DNA of 64,000 nucleotides from Micromonospora sp. WMMD1120 (GCF_029626235.1 NZ_JARUBO010000005.1:1148501-1212500); one strand, 5' to 3'. Shown: positions 8,687 through 18,415, counted from the stretch's first letter. Translations and numbers: made by a program. The notes: a model not told the origin generated them from the sequence alone.

Positions 8687-10156
8687 TCAGCCCAGCCGGG
8701 CGAGGACCGGGCGCAGCGCCGTGGCCACGTCGGGCGCGATCACCGGCCCGCCGCGGTCCGCCTCCCGGCCGGCCAGTCCGTGCAGGTACGCGGCCGCGGC
8801 GGCGGCCCGGTCGGCGGGCAGCCCGGCCGCGAGCAGCGAGCCGAGCAACCCGGCCAGCACGTCGCCGGTGCCACCGGTGGCCAGCGCCGGGGTTCCGGTC
8901 GGGTTGACGAACGCCCGGCCGTCCGGCGTGCCGATGATCGTACGGTCGCCCTTGAGCAGCACCACGGCGTTCATCCAGGCGGCCAGCCGCAGCGCCGCGC
9001 CGACCCGGTCGGCGCCCGGCTCCTCGCCGCAGAGCCGCGCGTACTCCCGGTCGTGCGGGGTGACCACGATCGGCGCGTCCCGGCCCCGCAGCCGGTCGGC
9101 GAGCGAGCCGTCCACCAGCAGGGTCAACGCGTCGGCGTCGAGCACCACGGGCACCGGGGCGGCCAGCACGGCACGCAGCTCGGCCGCCGCGTCCGCGCCG
9201 GTGCCCAGCCCGGAGCCGCAGACCCAGGCCTGCACCCGGCCCGCCTCGGCGACCCGCCCGCTGGCGATCACCGAGGGATGCTGGTGCAGCACCTCGGCGC
9301 GGGCGCTGCCGGCGTACCGGACCAGGCCGGTCGGCCCGGCCAGCGCGCCCCCCACGGAGAGCACCGCCGCGCCCGGGTAGGTCGCCGAGCCGGTCGCCAC
9401 CCCCACCACGCCCCGGGTGTACTTCTCCGAGGACGGACCCAACCGCGGCCACCAGTGGACCAGGTCGGACCACTCGGTGACCCGCAACGCCGGTGATCCC
9501 CGCAGCCACGGCCGCAGCCCGATGTCGACGAGCTCCACCTCCCCGGCCAGCGCGGCGGCCGGCCCGACCACCAGGGCCGGTTTCAGCGCGCCGAAGGCGA
9601 CCGTCACGTCGGCGCGGACCGCTGTGGGTCGCCCGGACGCGGACAGCGGCACGTGGCCGGTGTCCACCGCGACACCGCTGGGCACGTCGACCGCCAGCAC
9701 CGTGGCCCGTACGCCGTCGCGACCACGCAGCTCGCCGAGGCGTTGGACCACGTCGTCCGCGTTCGCCCGTAGCCCTCCGGTGCCGCCGATGCCGACGATG
9801 CCGTCGAGGACCAGGTCGACCGGGCCGGTCGGAGCCGGCACCAGCCGGCCGCCGGCGGCGCGCAGCGCGGCCAGCCCGGCGGCGTGCGCCCGGCCGGGGG
9901 TGAGCAGCAGGGCCGACACCTGGACGCCGCGACGGGCCAGCCGCTCCCCCGCGTACAGCGCGTCGCCACCGTTGTCACCCGACCCCACCAGCAGCAGCAC
10001 CCGGCCCCCGTAGACCCCGCCCCGCTCGGCGAGCAGCAGCGCGGCACGACGGGCCAGCCCGGCGGCGGCCCGCTGCATCAGCGTCCCCTCCGGCAGCGTG
10101 CCCATCAGCCCCGCCTCGGCCGCCCGTACGTCGGCCACCCGCCACACCGCTCTCAT
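8687..10156 (-). CDS. nnr: Bifunctional NAD(P)H-hydrate epimerase / ADP-dependent NAD(P)HX dehydratase
   Basis: 489 aa. The N-terminal NnrE/YjeF_N epimerase domain (about 1-210) has GSGDNGGDALYAGE. The C-terminal NnrD/carbohydrate-kinase-like dehydratase domain (about 220-485) has VVTPHDREYARL and the nucleotide/anion-hole motif GGTGDVLAGLLG. Together they repair hydrated NADH/NADPH. The ATG at 10156 was chosen because MRAVWRVADVRAAEA is the conserved epimerase N-terminus. It lies 79 bp upstream of alr and 55 bp downstream of acpS. Confidence 0.93.
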   Translation of the reverse strand: MRAVWRVADVRAAEAGLMGTLPEGTLMQRAAAGLARRAALLLAERGGVYGGRVLLLVGSGDNGGDALYAGERLARRGVQVSALLLTPGRAHAAGLAALRAAGGRLVPAPTGPVDLVLDGIVGIGGTGGLRANADDVVQRLGELRGRDGVRATVLAVDVPSGVAVDTGHVPLSASGRPTAVRADVTVAFGALKPALVVGPAAALAGEVELVDIGLRPWLRGSPALRVTEWSDLVHWWPRLGPSSEKYTRGVVGVATGSATYPGAAVLSVGGALAGPTGLVRYAGSARAEVLHQHPSVIASGRVAEAGRVQAWVCGSGLGTGADAAAELRAVLAAPVPVVLDADALTLLVDGSLADRLRGRDAPIVVTPHDREYARLCGEEPGADRVGAALRLAAWMNAVVLLKGDRTIIGTPDGRAFVNPTGTPALATGGTGDVLAGLLGSLLAAGLPADRAAAAAAYLHGLAGREADRGGPVIAPDVATALRPVLARLG

Positions 10157-10211
10157 GCCACCGTGTCCCATCCCGTCCACGGAAGGGCCGGACCGACCCT
10201 CCCGGTCGACC

Positions 10212-10583
10212 TCATCGTTCCGCGACCACCATCGCCGACGCGATCCCGCCGTCGTGCGACAGCGACAGATGCCAGTGGTTGACCCCGCGGGCGTCGGCCA
10301 CCGCCGCGACCGTGCCGGAGACGGCCAGCCAGGGGCGACCGTCCGGATCGGGGACGACCTCGCAGTCGTGCCAGTTGAGCCCGGCCGGGGCGCCGAGCGC
10401 CTTGGCCACCGCCTCCTTCGCGGCGAACCGGGCGGCGAGCGACTCCGGCGAGCGCGGACCCCCGCTGCGGGTGCGTCGCTCGGCCTCGGTGAAGAGCCGG
10501 TCGGCCAGCAGCGGCGTCCGTGCCAGGGCCCGGGCGAACCGGTCGACCAGGACCACGTCGATGCCGACAGCGACGATCACCAC
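10212..10583 (-). CDS. acpS: Holo-[acyl-carrier-protein] synthase
   Basis: 123 aa. Transfers 4'-phosphopantetheine from CoA to acyl carrier protein. [10 protein letters not shown] at the N-terminus and [13 protein letters not shown] in the middle carry the Mg2+-binding Asp and Glu of the family. The start is one of two adjacent GTG codons (10583 or 10580). First gene of the minus-strand acpS-nnr-alr-hydrolase-tsaE block. Confidence 0.94.
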   Translation of the reverse strand: MVIVAVGIDVVLVDRFARALARTPLLADRLFTEAERRTRSGGPRSPESLAARFAAKEAVAKALGAPAGLNWHDCEVVPDPDGRPWLAVSGTVAAVADARGVNHWHLSLSHDGGIASAMVVAER

Positions 10584-10641
10584 ACCACCCTACCGGCGGT
10601 CGGGGCCGCAGATTAGCCGTCCGGTCCGCGCTGGGCAACGC

Positions 10642-10684
10642 CTGTGGACAGCCCGGGGTACGCCTCGACGCCGGCTGTCCACAG
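10642..10684. repeat. Inverted repeat, 12-bp perfect arms with DnaA-box-like ends
   Basis: Arms CTGTGGACAGCC (10642-10653) and its exact reverse complement (10673-10684) flank a 19-nt spacer in the divergent gap between acpS and the EspC-like gene. Each arm contains TGTCCACA, eight of nine bases of the high-GC DnaA box TTGTCCACA. It could be an operator for either gene or a pair of weak DnaA sites; the sequence alone does not decide. Confidence 0.5.
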
Positions 10685-10755
10685 GGCACCTCCCGGCGTC
10701 CGGCACACGCCTAGCGTCACCGGTGTCGATGCCGATCGTCCACGGGGGTGTGGTC

Positions 10756-11052
10756 ATGACCGACGAGTCGTTCGCCGTCCAGCCGGAGGAGTTGCGCGGG
10801 GTCGCCGCGGCGCTCGACGACGAGGCGCACCAACTGGCGCGGGGCCTCGCAGGGCTGCCCGGCCTGGTCGTGGCGGCGCCGCAGTGGCGCGCCGGGGCGG
10901 CCCTGGTCGGGCTGGAGGCCGCCGGGCACGCCTGGTTCTGCCGATTGGGCGCCGGGGTCGCCACGGCCTCCGCCGGGGTGCGTGCGGCCGCCGAGGCGTA
11001 CGAGTCGGTGGACGACCGGGTCGCCGACCGGTTCACCGCCCTGCCCCGGTGA
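10756..11052 (+). CDS. Small EspC-like (T7SS-associated) protein
   Basis: 98 aa, all-helical. The layout FAVQPEELRGVAAALDDEA, then an APQWRAGAALVGLE turn containing Trp, then VRAAAEAYESVDDRVADRF matches the EspC-type ESX-secretion-associated family (helix, W-containing turn, helix, alanine-rich C-terminus ending AxxYxxxD). No signal peptide. The ATG at 10756 is preceded by GGGGG; an in-frame ATG at 10729 is possible. Its stop overlaps the next gene's GTG start (GTGA), so the two proteins are made together. No ESX core gene is in the window. Confidence 0.65.
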   Translation: MTDESFAVQPEELRGVAAALDDEAHQLARGLAGLPGLVVAAPQWRAGAALVGLEAAGHAWFCRLGAGVATASAGVRAAAEAYESVDDRVADRFTALPR

Positions 11053-12641
11053 GCGGCGTCGGTTACCGGCAGTTGTGGGCAGCCGATCCGGGCGGGTGGC
11101 GGGCCGCCGGGGTGGCCTGGGCGGGGCTCACCACGCCGGTCGAGCGGCGTGCCGAGGGTCTGCGCGGGGCCGCCGATCGACTGCGGGTCGGCTGGTCCGG
11201 CGCGGCGGCCTCGGCGGCGGATGCCCGGCTCGCCGCGCACCGTGCCGAACTGCTGTCGATCGCACCGGCGCTGATCGAGGCCGACCAGGTGCTGGCCGAC
11301 CTGTCGGTCCGCCTGACCGTGGCGAAGGCACAGCTCACCGAGGCGGTCGCCCAGGCGGACGCGGCCGGCCTGCTGGTCGACCGTTCGGGCGCGGTGCACG
11401 TCGACAGCGCCCGGGGCGGGGCGACCGAGCGCAGCGGCGTGGCGGCGGCGCGGGTCGCCGCGAGCCTGCGGGGCGCGTTGGAAGTGGCGGCCGCCGCCGA
11501 CCGGGTCGCCGCCGACCGGTTGGACGAGCTGGCCAGGGCCGCTGGCGCCGGCTGGGTGTCGCCGCCCCCACCGGGGCGGCCCGCCCCGGGAGCACCGCCG
11601 GCGCTGGTGCGGGCCTGGTGGTCTGGGCTGACACCGGCACAGCGACGCTGGCTGATCGGGCACGAGCCGGCAGTGGTCGGCCGACTGGACGGGGTGCCGG
11701 TGGCCGCCCGGGACCAGGCCAACCGGCTGCGGCTCGGTGGCTGGCGGGCGGAGCTGCTGGCCGAGCGGCGGCGGTTGTTGGCCCGGGTGCCGCCGGGGCC
11801 GCTCACGGTGCTCCGGCTGCGCGCCCTGGCGGCACGGCTGGCCGGCCTGGACGCGCTGGCCGGGCGGTTGACGGCCGGCGGGGCGCCGCGGGCGTACCTG
11901 CTCGGCGTGGACACCGCCGGCGAGGGCCGGGCGGTGGTGACGCTCGGCGATCCCGACCACGCCGAGCGGGTGCTGACCTACGTGCCGGGGATGACAGCGG
12001 GTCTGGACGACGCCCCCGGCGAGCTGGGCCGGGCGGCCCGGGTCCTGGACCGGTGCGCCGCGCTCGCCCCGACCGAGCGCAGCGCGGCGGTCCTGTGGTT
12101 GGACTACGACGCTCCGGATTTCCTCACCGAGGCGACCTCGGCCGACCAGGCCCGGGACGCCGGCCCGGCGTTGCACCGCTTTCAGGAGGGGCTGCGGGCC
12201 AGCCACGAGGGGCCGCCGGCCCGGCAGACGGTGCTGGGGCACAGCTACGGGTCGCTGGTGGTCGGTGTGACGGCCCGGGAGCACGGGCTGGCCGCCGACG
12301 CGCTGGTCTTCGTCGGCTCACCGGGTGTCGGGGTGTCGCGCGCCGCCGAGCTGGGCGTGCCACCGGCCGAGGTGTGGGCGAGCAGCGCCCCGGACGACGT
12401 GATCCGCGCCGCCCGTCCAGCCGACGAGCTGGGCCGGCGGGCGCTGCTCGGCGCGGTGCCGCTGGCCGCCGTGCTGGGCTGGCCCGACCGGACGGGACAC
12501 GAGCTGTGGTTCGGCCACGACCCGTCGGACCCGGGGTTCGGCGGACGGGTCTTCGGTAGCGGCCGTGGTGGCCACACCGGTTACTGGGACCCGGGCAATC
12601 CCGCGCTGGACGGGATGGCCCGGGTCGTGCTGGGGCGCTGA
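11049..12641 (+). CDS. DUF1023 alpha/beta hydrolase
   Basis: 530 aa from GTG 11049, coupled by GTGA to the EspC-like gene. The first half (about 1-290) is helical and Ala-rich, resembling WXG/ESX-type coiled helices. The second half carries the DUF1023 hydrolase: YLLGVDTAGEGRAVV, then LTYVPGM, then VLWLDYDAPD, then the nucleophile elbow GHSYGSLV and a C-terminal GHTGYWD histidine region. A helical domain fused to DUF1023 is common in actinobacteria and often sits beside ESX-like small proteins. The substrate is unknown. The frame is open upstream to 10644, but that part overlaps the EspC-like gene. Confidence 0.8.
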   Translation: MSGVGYRQLWAADPGGWRAAGVAWAGLTTPVERRAEGLRGAADRLRVGWSGAAASAADARLAAHRAELLSIAPALIEADQVLADLSVRLTVAKAQLTEAVAQADAAGLLVDRSGAVHVDSARGGATERSGVAAARVAASLRGALEVAAAADRVAADRLDELARAAGAGWVSPPPPGRPAPGAPPALVRAWWSGLTPAQRRWLIGHEPAVVGRLDGVPVAARDQANRLRLGGWRAELLAERRRLLARVPPGPLTVLRLRALAARLAGLDALAGRLTAGGAPRAYLLGVDTAGEGRAVVTLGDPDHAERVLTYVPGMTAGLDDAPGELGRAARVLDRCAALAPTERSAAVLWLDYDAPDFLTEATSADQARDAGPALHRFQEGLRASHEGPPARQTVLGHSYGSLVVGVTAREHGLAADALVFVGSPGVGVSRAAELGVPPAEVWASSAPDDVIRAARPADELGRRALLGAVPLAAVLGWPDRTGHELWFGHDPSDPGFGGRVFGSGRGGHTGYWDPGNPALDGMARVVLGR

Positions 12642-12647
12642 GGGGCC

Positions 12648-14561
12648 CTACTCGACGGTGACCGACTTGGCCAGGTTGCGGGGCTGGTCCACGTCGTGCC
12701 CCCGGGCCGCGGCGATCTCGGCGGCGAACACCTGCAACGGCACCGTGGTGACGAGGGGAGCCAGCAGTGTCGGCGTCCTCGGCACGTAGATCAGGTGGTC
12801 GGCGTACCGGACGACGGCCTCGTCGCCCTCCTCCGCGATCACGATGGTCCGCGCGCCGCGCGCCCGGACCTCCTGGATGTTGGAGACGACCTTGTCGTGC
12901 AGCATGCCCCGGCCCACCGGCGACGGCACCACACAGATCACCGGGGTGCCCTTGTCGATCAGGGCGATCGGGCCGTGCTTCAGCTCGCCGGCGGCGAAGC
13001 CCTCGGCGTGCATGTACGCCAGCTCCTTGAGCTTCAGCGCGCCCTCCAGGGCCACCGGGTAGCCGACGTGCCGCCCGATGAACAGCACCGTCGGCTCGGA
13101 CTTCAGGTCCCGGGCCAGCTCGCGGACGGGCTGGATCCGGTCCAGCAGCTCACGCAGCTTGGCCGGCATCTCCTGCAACTGCGACACCACGGCGCCGACC
13201 TCGTCGGCGAACTTGATCCCGCGCACCTGGGCCAGGTGCAGCCCGATCAGATAGCAGGCGACGACCTGGGTGAGGAACGCCTTGGTGGAGGCGACGGCGA
13301 TCTCCGGCCCGCCGTGCGTGTAGAGCACGGCGTCCGACTCGCGGGGGATGGTCGAGCCGTTGGTGTTGCAGACGGCCAGCACCCGGGCCTTCTGCTCCTT
13401 GGCGTGGCGCAGCGCCATCAGGGTGTCCATCGTCTCGCCGGACTGCGAGATCACCACGATCAGCGTGGACCGGTCGAGCACCGGGTCGCGGTAGCGGAAT
13501 TCGCTGGCCAGCTCCACCTCGCAGGGGATGCGGGTCCAGTGCTCGATGGCGTACTTGGCGACCAACCCGGCGTGGTAGGCGGTGCCGCAGGCCACGATGA
13601 AGATCTTGTCCACGTCGCGCAGGTCCTGGTCGCTGAGACGGACCTCGTCGAGCGCGATCTCACCGCTCTCGGTGAGCCGACCGAGCAGCGTGTCGGCGAT
13701 GGCCTGCGGCTGCTCCTCGATCTCCTTGAGCATGAACCAGTCGTAGCCGCCCTTCTCGGCCGCCGAGGAGTCCCAGTCGATGTGGAAGTCCTTGCCGGCG
13801 GCGGGCTGGCCCTCGAAGTCGGTGATCTCGATGCTGTCACCGGTGATCAGCACGATCTGGTCCTGGCCCAGCTCGACGGCTTCCCGGGTGTGCTCGATGA
13901 AGGCGGCCACGTCGCTGGCCAGGTAGTTCTCCCCGTCGCCCCGGCCGACCACGAGCGGCGAGTTGCGGCGGGCACCGACGACGGCGCCGGGCACCGCGGC
14001 GTCCACGGCGAGCAGGGTGAACGCGCCCTCCAGCCGCTGGCAGACCACCCGCATGCCGGCGGCGAGCAGCTGCGGGCCGTCCGGCTGCCCGGCGGCGCGC
14101 AGGTCGGCCAGCGCGGCGGCGAGCAGGTGCGCGGCGCACTCGGTGTCGGTGTCGCTGTGGAACTGGACGCCGTCGTCCTCCAGCTCGGCGCGGAGCTTGG
14201 CGAAGTTCTCGATGATGCCGTTGTGGATGACCGCCACCCGACCGTCACCGGCGACGTGCGGGTGGGCGTTGCGGTCGGTCGGGCCACCGTGGGTCGCCCA
14301 CCGGGTGTGCCCGATCCCCGTGGTGCCGTCGCCGATGCCGATCGGGCTGGCCGCGCAGGAGGTCGGGTCGTCGGCGGCCCGCTCGGACAGCACCTTCTCC
14401 AGGTTGGCGAGCTTGCCGGCCTTCTTCTCGGTCAGCAGCTGGTCGTCGCAGACGACGGCGACACCCGCCGAGTCGTAGCCGCGGTATTCCAGCCGCCGCA
14501 ACCCGTCGAGGACGATGCCGAGCGCGGGGCGCTGGCCCGCGTATCCCACGATTCCACACAT
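12648..14561 (-). CDS. glmS: Glutamine--fructose-6-phosphate aminotransferase (isomerizing)
   Basis: 637 aa. Makes glucosamine-6-phosphate from fructose-6-phosphate and glutamine, the entry to UDP-GlcNAc and peptidoglycan. The N-terminal Cys nucleophile is in MCGIVGY, and the class II glutaminase domain has GIGHTRWATHG. Two SIS domains follow, with SQSGETMDT and ALEGALKLKE, and the C-terminal PRNLAKSVTVE is the family end. It converges on the DUF1023 gene with 6 bp between stops and lies near glmM, which acts on its product. Confidence 0.97.
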   Translation of the reverse strand: MCGIVGYAGQRPALGIVLDGLRRLEYRGYDSAGVAVVCDDQLLTEKKAGKLANLEKVLSERAADDPTSCAASPIGIGDGTTGIGHTRWATHGGPTDRNAHPHVAGDGRVAVIHNGIIENFAKLRAELEDDGVQFHSDTDTECAAHLLAAALADLRAAGQPDGPQLLAAGMRVVCQRLEGAFTLLAVDAAVPGAVVGARRNSPLVVGRGDGENYLASDVAAFIEHTREAVELGQDQIVLITGDSIEITDFEGQPAAGKDFHIDWDSSAAEKGGYDWFMLKEIEEQPQAIADTLLGRLTESGEIALDEVRLSDQDLRDVDKIFIVACGTAYHAGLVAKYAIEHWTRIPCEVELASEFRYRDPVLDRSTLIVVISQSGETMDTLMALRHAKEQKARVLAVCNTNGSTIPRESDAVLYTHGGPEIAVASTKAFLTQVVACYLIGLHLAQVRGIKFADEVGAVVSQLQEMPAKLRELLDRIQPVRELARDLKSEPTVLFIGRHVGYPVALEGALKLKELAYMHAEGFAAGELKHGPIALIDKGTPVICVVPSPVGRGMLHDKVVSNIQEVRARGARTIVIAEEGDEAVVRYADHLIYVPRTPTLLAPLVTTVPLQVFAAEIAAARGHDVDQPRNLAKSVTVE

Positions 14562-14747
14562 GGCCCGCAGCCTAACCCAGTTTCACTCACCATGGTTGCT
14601 CGAAAGGCGGGTTATCAATCACGGAATCTGAGCGATCAGGGGTTGTCGGGTCGCAACGGGACGAGCGTCACAGCGGGTCGCGTCCCGCCTCCGGTGCGCC
14701 AGAGGTGCGGCTGGGGTTCTGCCGGGTGGGACCGTAGGCTGGCGCAG

Positions 14748-15938
14748 GTGACGACGAGCACGAATGTCGACCCGCTGGTGGCCCGGATGCGGCCGTTCGG
14801 CACGACGATCTTCGCGGAGATGTCGGCCCTCGCCGTTCGCACCGGCGCGGTCAACCTCGGCCAGGGTTTCCCCGACACCGACGGCCCACCGGAGATGCTG
14901 GCCGCCGCCGCCGAGGCGCTGCGCACCGGGCAGAACCAGTACCCGCCCGGCCCCGGAATCCCCGCCCTGCGCGCGGCCGTCGCGGCCCACCAGCGGCGCT
15001 TCCACAATCTGGAGTACGACCCGGACGGCGAGGTCGTGATCACCGCGGGCGCCACCGAGGCGGTGGCGGCGAGCATCCTCGCCCTCTGCGAACCGGGCGA
15101 CGAGGTGGTCTGCTTCGAGCCGTACTACGACTCGTACGCCGCGTCGATCGCGCTGGCCGGCGCGGTCCGCCGGCCGGTGACGCTGCGGCCGACCGCTGAC
15201 GGCCGGTACGTTGTCGACCCGGCGGCGCTGCGCGCGGCGTTCGGCCCGCGTACCCGGTTGGTGTTGCTCAACTCGCCGCACAACCCGACCGGCAAGGTCT
15301 TCAGCCCGGCCGAGTTGACGCTCGTCGCCGAGCTGTGCCAGGAGTTCGACGCGTACGCGGTCACCGACGAGGTGTACGAGCACCTGGTCTTCACCGACGC
15401 CGCGAGCCCACACGTGCCGCTGGCGGCGTTGCCCGGGATGCGGGAGCGGACGCTGCGCATCTCGTCGGCCGGCAAGACGTTCTCCTGCACGGGTTGGAAG
15501 GTCGGCTGGGCGAGCGGCCCGGCGGCGCTGGTGTCGGCGGTGCTACGGGTGAAGCAGTTCCTCACCTACGTCAACGCCGGGCCGTTGCAACCCGCCGTCG
15601 CGGTGGCGCTCGCGCTGCCGGACGACTATTACACCGGTTTCCGGGACGCGCTCCAGCAGCGCCGCGACCAGCTCGTCGGCGGCCTCACCGACGCCGGGTT
15701 CGACGTGCTGGTGTCCGAGGGCACCTACTTCGTCACCGCCGACATCACCGCCCTCGGCGGCCGGGACGGTGTCGACTTCTGCCGTTCGCTGCCGGAGCGC
15801 TGTGGGGTGGTGGCGGTGCCGACCCAGGTGTTCTACGACGACGTCGACGCGGGCCGGCGGCTGGTCCGGTTCGCCTTCTGCAAGCGCCCCGAGGTGCTGA
15901 CCGAGGCGGTCACCCGGCTGCGTGCGCTGCGCCGCTGA
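14748..15938 (+). CDS. PLP-dependent class I/II aminotransferase (DapC/KAT-like)
   Basis: 396 aa, fold-type I aminotransferase. It has NLGQGFPDTDGP at the N-terminus, NQYPPGPGIPALR, the NSPHNPTGKVF substrate/PLP motif and the PLP-binding lysine in SSAGKTFSCTGWKVGW (about Lys243). Closest in pattern to the DapC (N-succinyldiaminopimelate) / kynurenine aminotransferase group; the substrate cannot be fixed from sequence. The GTG at 14748 was chosen because the upstream open frame is antisense to glmS. Monocistronic between glmS and glmM. Confidence 0.88.
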   Translation: MTTSTNVDPLVARMRPFGTTIFAEMSALAVRTGAVNLGQGFPDTDGPPEMLAAAAEALRTGQNQYPPGPGIPALRAAVAAHQRRFHNLEYDPDGEVVITAGATEAVAASILALCEPGDEVVCFEPYYDSYAASIALAGAVRRPVTLRPTADGRYVVDPAALRAAFGPRTRLVLLNSPHNPTGKVFSPAELTLVAELCQEFDAYAVTDEVYEHLVFTDAASPHVPLAALPGMRERTLRISSAGKTFSCTGWKVGWASGPAALVSAVLRVKQFLTYVNAGPLQPAVAVALALPDDYYTGFRDALQQRRDQLVGGLTDAGFDVLVSEGTYFVTADITALGGRDGVDFCRSLPERCGVVAVPTQVFYDDVDAGRRLVRFAFCKRPEVLTEAVTRLRALRR

Positions 15939-15957
15939 TCCGCCGCTTGGTAGGAAG

Positions 15958-15996
15958 GCTGTGGAGCTGATGTCGTAGCCGGTTCAGCTCCACAGC
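15958..15996. terminator. Hairpin terminator between convergent aminotransferase and glmM
   Basis: GCTGTGGAGCTG (15958-15969) and its exact complement CAGCTCCACAGC (15985-15996) form a 12-bp stem with a 15-nt loop. It lies 20 bp after one stop and 13 bp before the other, so it can serve both strands. There is no U tract. Confidence 0.7.
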
Positions 15997-16008
15997 ACCC
16001 CTGTCGAG

Positions 16009-17367
16009 CTACGACGTGGCGGGGCTGGCGGAGCGAACCTGTTCGGCGATCCGCTCGGCGGCGGACCGCGCGGTCTGCTCGGTGGCCGCCTCGACCATGA
16101 CCCGGACCAGCGGCTCGGTGCCCGACGGGCGCAGCAGCACCCGGCCGGTCTCGCCCAGCTCCGCCTCGACGCGCTCGACCTCGGCGCGGACGGCCGGCGC
16201 GGCGGCCCCGACGGTCCGGTCGCCGACCGGCACGTTGATCAGCACCTGGGGCAGCTTGGTGACCACCTCCGCCAGCTCGGCGAGGGACTGGCCGGTGGCC
16301 GCCATCCGGGCCATCAGATGTAGGCCGGTGAGCACGCCGTCGCCGGTGGTGGCGTGCGCGGGCATGACGATGTGGCCGCTCTGCTCACCGCCGAGCGCCA
16401 GGCCGGAGGCGCGCAGCTCCTCCAGCACGTACCGGTCGCCGACCTTGGTCTCGACCAGCCGGATGCCCTGCGCGGACATGGCCAGCCGCAGGCCGAGGTT
16501 GCTCATCACGGTGGCGACCAGGGTGTCCTGGGTGAGCGTCCCGGCCTCCCGCATGGCCAGCGCGAGGATCGCCATCACCTGGTCGCCGTCGATCTCGTCG
16601 CCGTCGGCGGTGACCGCCAGGCACCGGTCGGCGTCGCCGTCGTGGGCGATGCCCAGGTGGGCGCCGTGCTCGACCACAGCGGCGCGCAGCGCCTCGATGT
16701 GGTTGGAGCCGCAGTCGTCGTTGATGTTCAGCCCGTCGGGTTCCGCGTGGATGGCGATGACCTCCGCGCCGGCCTCCCGGTAGGCGACCGGGGCGACCTC
16801 GGCGGCGGCGCCGTTGGCGCAGTCGACGACCACCTTGATGCCGTCGAGGCGGTGCCCGATGGTGCCGACCAGGTGCTGCACGTAGTGGTCGGCGCCGTCG
16901 AGCAGGTCGTGGACGCGGCCGACGCCCGCGCCGACCGGGCGCTCCCAGGCGGTGGTGGCGTTGGTCTCGACCGCCGCCTCGATCTGCATCTCGATCTCGT
17001 CGGGCAGCTTGTGACCGCCGGCGGCGAAGAGCTTGATGCCGTTGTCCGGCATCGGGTTGTGCGACGCGGAGAGCATCACTCCCAGGTCGGCCTTGGCTTC
17101 GGCGGTCAGGAACGCCACCGCCGGGGTGGGCAGCACGCCGACCCGCACCACGTTGGCCCCGGCGCTGGTCAGGCCGGCGACGACAGCGGCCTCCAGCATC
17201 TCGCCGCTGGCCCGGGTGTCCCGGCCGACCACGGCGAGCGGCGGATGGCTGCGGTCCGTCTCGGCGAGCGTGTGCGCGGCGGCAACAGCGAGCGCCAGCG
17301 CCAACTCCGGAGTGAGATCCGCGTTCGCCCGCCCGCGTACGCCGTCCGTGCCGAACAACCGACCCAT
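16009..17367 (-). CDS. glmM: Phosphoglucosamine mutase
   Basis: 452 aa. Interconverts glucosamine-6-phosphate and glucosamine-1-phosphate. It starts [15 protein letters not shown] (the ATG at 17367, not 17391, matches the family) and has the active-site phosphoserine loop [13 protein letters not shown], the metal-binding DGDADRC loop, GEQSGH and the C-terminal phosphate-binding [11 protein letters not shown]. It follows rpsI and rplM on the minus strand, the classical actinobacterial order. Confidence 0.97.
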   Translation of the reverse strand: MGRLFGTDGVRGRANADLTPELALALAVAAAHTLAETDRSHPPLAVVGRDTRASGEMLEAAVVAGLTSAGANVVRVGVLPTPAVAFLTAEAKADLGVMLSASHNPMPDNGIKLFAAGGHKLPDEIEMQIEAAVETNATTAWERPVGAGVGRVHDLLDGADHYVQHLVGTIGHRLDGIKVVVDCANGAAAEVAPVAYREAGAEVIAIHAEPDGLNINDDCGSNHIEALRAAVVEHGAHLGIAHDGDADRCLAVTADGDEIDGDQVMAILALAMREAGTLTQDTLVATVMSNLGLRLAMSAQGIRLVETKVGDRYVLEELRASGLALGGEQSGHIVMPAHATTGDGVLTGLHLMARMAATGQSLAELAEVVTKLPQVLINVPVGDRTVGAAAPAVRAEVERVEAELGETGRVLLRPSGTEPLVRVMVEAATEQTARSAAERIAEQVRSASPATS

Positions 17368-17413
17368 ACCCGCCAACCTCCGATTGAGCACTGCCTGTGA
17401 GGAGAAAGCGAAA

Positions 17414-17457
17414 CGGCCGACCCACCTCCCCCGGGTGAGGGGAGGCGGACCGGCCGT
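17414..17457 (-). terminator. Hairpin between rpsI and glmM
   Basis: An imperfect stem pairs CGGCC...CCTCCCC with GGGGAGG...GGCCG around a short CGGGTGA loop. It sits downstream of rpsI and upstream of glmM and would end or attenuate the rplM-rpsI transcript. No U tract, as usual in high-GC actinobacteria. Confidence 0.6.
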
Positions 17458-17486
17458 CCGTCAGAAGTACAACGCGCTGGGAAAGA

Positions 17487-17951
17487 TCAGCGCTTCGAGT
17501 ACTGGGGAGCCTTACGGGCCTTCTTGAGGCCGTACTTCTTGCTCTCCTTGACCCGGGCGTCCCGGGTGAGGAAGCCGGCCTTCTTGAGGGCCGGGCGGTC
17601 GTCCGGCTCGCTGACGATCAGCGCGCGGGCGATGGCGAGCCGCAGCGCACCGGCCTGGCCGGTGGTGCCGCCGCCCCGCAGGTTGGCGATGACGTCGAAC
17701 GCCTCGGGCTTCTCGGCGGTGACCAGCGGGTCCTTGATGAGCTGCTGGTGCACCTTGCTCGGGAAGTAGGCCTCGAGGTCACGACCGTTGCAGGTGATCT
17801 TGCCGGTGCCCGGGACGATGCGGACCCGGACGATGGCCTCCTTGCGCCGACCCACGGTCTGGATCGGGCGGTCACCACGCGGCGCGCGGGCGACGGGCGC
17901 CGGTGCCTCGGTGACCTCGGGGGCGACCTCGGTCTCGGTGATGTCGGTCAT
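17487..17951 (-). CDS. rpsI: 30S ribosomal protein S9
   Basis: 154 aa. A short acidic N-terminal extension ([15 protein letters not shown]) precedes the conserved core [19 protein letters not shown]. The C-terminus [18 protein letters not shown] is the S9 tail that reaches the ribosomal P site. The ATG at 17951 (MTDITET) is preferred over 17975, which overlaps rplM. It follows rplM by about 20 bp. Confidence 0.97.
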   Translation of the reverse strand: MTDITETEVAPEVTEAPAPVARAPRGDRPIQTVGRRKEAIVRVRIVPGTGKITCNGRDLEAYFPSKVHQQLIKDPLVTAEKPEAFDVIANLRGGGTTGQAGALRLAIARALIVSEPDDRPALKKAGFLTRDARVKESKKYGLKKARKAPQYSKR

Positions 17952-17971
17952 GCTGCTTCCTTCGCCCGCGC

Positions 17972-18415
17972 TCACTGCGCGATCTGCTTGATCTCGAACG
18001 GCACCGGCTGCTGCGCGAGGTGCGGGTGCTCGGCACCGGCGTAGACCTTCAGCTTCTTGATCAGCTGACGGCCGAGCTTGTTGTGCGGGAGCATCCCCTT
18101 CACGGCCAGCTCGATGGCCCGCTCGGGCCGCTTGGTCAGCAGCTCCTCGTAGCCGACCTGCTTCAGACCACCCGGGTAACCGGAGTGGCGGTAAGCGACC
18201 TTGGTCTGGCGCTTGTTGCCGGTCAGCGCGACCTTGCCCGCGTTCACGATGACGACGAAGTCGCCCGTGTCGACGTGCGGCGCGAAAGTCGGCTTGTGCT
18301 TACCACGCAGCAACGTGGCGGCGTGGGTGGCCAGGCGGCCCAGCACGACATCAGAGGCGTCGATGACGTGCCACTGACGCTCGATCTCACCCGGCTTCGG
18401 GCTGTACGTACGCAC
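17972..18415 (-). CDS. rplM: 50S ribosomal protein L13
   Basis: 147 aa. Starts at GTG 18415 ([15 protein letters not shown]), with the L13 motifs [34 protein letters not shown] and [13 protein letters not shown]. The frame is open to 18520, but the upstream part is not L13-like. In most actinobacteria rplM directly follows truA; here truA is about 43 kb away at the other end of the window. Confidence 0.97.
   Translation of the reverse strand: MRTYSPKPGEIERQWHVIDASDVVLGRLATHAATLLRGKHKPTFAPHVDTGDFVVIVNAGKVALTGNKRQTKVAYRHSGYPGGLKQVGYEELLTKRPERAIELAVKGMLPHNKLGRQLIKKLKVYAGAEHPHLAQQPVPFEIKQIAQ

Noticed and set aside
12696..14747. Open frame continuous with the aminotransferase, extending it by 684 codons upstream
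   Set aside because: This part is antisense to glmS. The aminotransferase family begins at GTG 14748.
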